Source: JAFHCF01 sp048497495 (GTDB lineage: Bacteria; Pseudomonadota; Alphaproteobacteria; Rhizobiales; Ancalomicrobiaceae). Taken from it: a DNA stretch of 23,759 nucleotides. This document shows, one piece after another, positions 22,660 through 23,759 of this stretch. The DNA lies in the NCBI GenBank assembly GCA_048497495.1, contig JAFHCF010000121.1, forward strand, positions 1 through 23,759, written 5' to 3'. Positions within the stretch are counted from its first letter, which is position 1, and the number at the start of each line of letters is the position of its first letter. Made by a program: the position numbers and the translations under genes. A model generated the notes under the pieces. It was not told the origin of the DNA. It saw only the letters and a list, made by a program, of their open reading frames with translations, and did not search any database.

Positions 22660-23676
22660 TCACCCCCGCCGACGTCCGGTTCGGCGCGGGGCGCCTTCGC
22701 CCTCGGGCTTGGGCGGCGACACCAGGGGGCCGACCTCGGCCGCCACGCATTCGAGCGTCGGGCGCTCGGCCCGGGCGTGGCCGTCGAGGGCGCGGCGCAT
22801 GGCGGCGAGGTGGTGGGGCGAGGTGCCGCAACAGCCGCCGACGATACGGGCGCCGCTGTCCATCGCCAGCCGGGCATAGGTGCCCATCAGCTCCGGCGTG
22901 CCGCTGTATTCGCAGGTGTCGCCGACGAAATGTGGGATGCCGCAATTGGCCTTGGCGACCACGATGGCGTCCGGGTGAGCGGCGGTCATGGCGCCGATCG
23001 ACACCAGAAGATCCGAGGCGCCGACGCCGCAGTTGGCGCCGACGGCCAAGGGCGGGTTCGGCAATTCGGCGGCGAGGCCGGCGAGATCGGCCGGCGCCAC
23101 GCCCATCATGGTGCGGCCGGCGGTGTCGAAGCTCGCGGTGACGACGCAGGGCATGCCGACGCGGGCGGCGGCGGCGACCGCGGCGCGGATCTCCTCGACC
23201 GCCGACATGGTCTCGATCCAGATCACGTCGACGCCGCCGGCCTTCAGGCCTTCCATCTCCTCGGCGAAGACGTCGATCGCCTCGGCCTCGGTCAGGGGGC
23301 CGAGCGGGGCGAAGAGATCGCCGGTGGGGCCGACGGAGCCGCCGACGACCACCGGCCGACCGGCTTCGTCGGCGACGGCGCGGGCGTTGCGGGCGGCGCG
23401 TTCGGCGAGATCGCGGGTGCGGGCCTCGAGCCCGTGCAGCATCAGGCGGCGGCGGTTGCAGCCGAAGGAGTTGGTGAGAATGATGTCGGCGCCGGCCTCG
23501 ACGAAGGCGCGGTGCAGCGCCTGGATACGGTCGGGGTGCGTCTCGTTCCACATCTCCGGCGCGTCGCCCGAGGTCAGGCCCATCTGGAACAGATTGGTGC
23601 CGGTGGCGCCGTCGGCGAGGAGAACCGGCTTCTCGGCGAGAAGGCGGGCGAGGAGCGAGGTGTCGGCGGCGGTCAT
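22660..23676 (-). CDS. bmt: Zinc-dependent homocysteine S-methyltransferase (betaine- or methylcorrinoid-using)
   Basis: A 338-residue TIM-barrel enzyme making methionine from homocysteine. The N-terminus has LLADGATGTNLFQMG (19-33) and ILTNSFGCNRRRL (66-78). The three zinc ligands are Cys216 in GANCGVG and Cys282-Cys283 in GGCCGTSPHHL, as in betaine-homocysteine methyltransferase and the N-terminal module of MetH. The sequence alone does not tell whether the methyl donor is glycine betaine, the corrinoid protein or another methyl compound; the neighbourhood allows both of the first two. The C-terminal 25 residues are Pro/Arg/Gly-rich and look disordered. The ATG has GGGAG about 8 nt upstream. 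The gene is on the minus strand, 108 nt upstream of the membrane protein gene, which has its own promoter. Confidence 0.88.
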   Translation of the reverse strand: MTAADTSLLARLLAEKPVLLADGATGTNLFQMGLTSGDAPEMWNETHPDRIQALHRAFVEAGADIILTNSFGCNRRRLMLHGLEARTRDLAERAARNARAVADEAGRPVVVGGSVGPTGDLFAPLGPLTEAEAIDVFAEEMEGLKAGGVDVIWIETMSAVEEIRAAVAAAARVGMPCVVTASFDTAGRTMMGVAPADLAGLAAELPNPPLAVGANCGVGASDLLVSIGAMTAAHPDAIVVAKANCGIPHFVGDTCEYSGTPELMGTYARLAMDSGARIVGGCCGTSPHHLAAMRRALDGHARAERPTLECVAAEVGPLVSPPKPEGEGAPRRTGRRRG

Positions 23677-23711
23677 GTCTGGCTCCCGAGGCGATCGGAC
23701 GGCGAAACGGC

Positions 23712-23748
23712 GAGCGGGGCGAGACGGTCGCCCGATCTCGCCCCGCTC
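23712..23748. other. Perfect 13-bp inverted repeat upstream of bmt
   Basis: GAGCGGGGCGAGA and TCTCGCCCCGCTC enclose an 11-nt spacer, 36 nt before the bmt ATG on the minus strand. It could be the terminator of a gene beyond the window edge or a leader hairpin of bmt. The window ends 11 nt further on, so this cannot be settled. Confidence 0.5.
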
Positions 23749-23759
23749 ACAGGTTCGAC

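Noticed and set aside
1..23759. Mobile element or defence island
   Set aside because: No transposase, integrase, phage gene, toxin-antitoxin pair or terminal repeats were recognised; most genes are metabolic.

Overview
The window is about 23.8 kb of GC-rich DNA from what looks like an alphaproteobacterium, most likely Hyphomicrobiales/Rhizobiales. The reasons are strong C/G third-position bias, a ChoX with the same ligand-box residues and numbering that I recall for Sinorhizobium meliloti ChoX, and Alphaproteobacteria-typical BetI/BetB/BetA, DUF1638 and non-pyrrolysine MttB proteins. No tRNA, rRNA, insertion sequence or CRISPR array was seen.

Layout. (1) 1-2050: a secreted V8/trypsin-like serine protease and a small secreted carboxypeptidase-regulatory-like protein, both on the minus strand, separated by an unusually AT-rich stretch that holds a consensus sigma-70 promoter. 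(2) 2265-6650: divergent genes for a non-pyrrolysine MttB-family methyltransferase (minus) and a dimethylglycine/sarcosine dehydrogenase-like flavoprotein with a GcvT half (plus). (3) 6812-10109: a PadR/YqjI-like regulator with a palindromic operator, a DUF2218 protein, and a membrane GGDEF-EAL protein. (4) 10293-12826: a corrinoid (B12-binding) protein, a DUF1638 protein and an EamA transporter. (5) 13122-17119 (minus): betI-betB-betA, choline to glycine betaine. (6) 17732-20872 (plus): choXWV, a choline ABC importer divergent from betIBA. (7) 20963-22551: an FkbM methyltransferase and an unrecognised two-helix membrane protein. (8) 22660-23676 (minus): a zinc-type homocysteine S-methyltransferase.

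How the genes fit together (inference from families and neighbourhood). ChoXWV imports choline; BetA and BetB oxidise it to glycine betaine under BetI control. The MttB homologue can move one methyl of betaine to the corrinoid protein, leaving dimethylglycine. The flavoprotein can then demethylate dimethylglycine oxidatively, passing the one-carbon unit to tetrahydrofolate. The homocysteine methyltransferase can make methionine, either directly from betaine or from the methyl-corrinoid pool. DUF1638 is the component without a known role. No corrinoid reductive activator (RamA/ASKHA type) or methyl-corrinoid:tetrahydrofolate methyltransferase is in the window.

The most useful second looks are the DUF1638-corrinoid-MttB-flavoprotein set, the long leader of the protease gene, the BetI operator laid over the betI promoter, a cluster of TCGATTC repeats next to betA, and the YqjI-like/DUF2218 unit.
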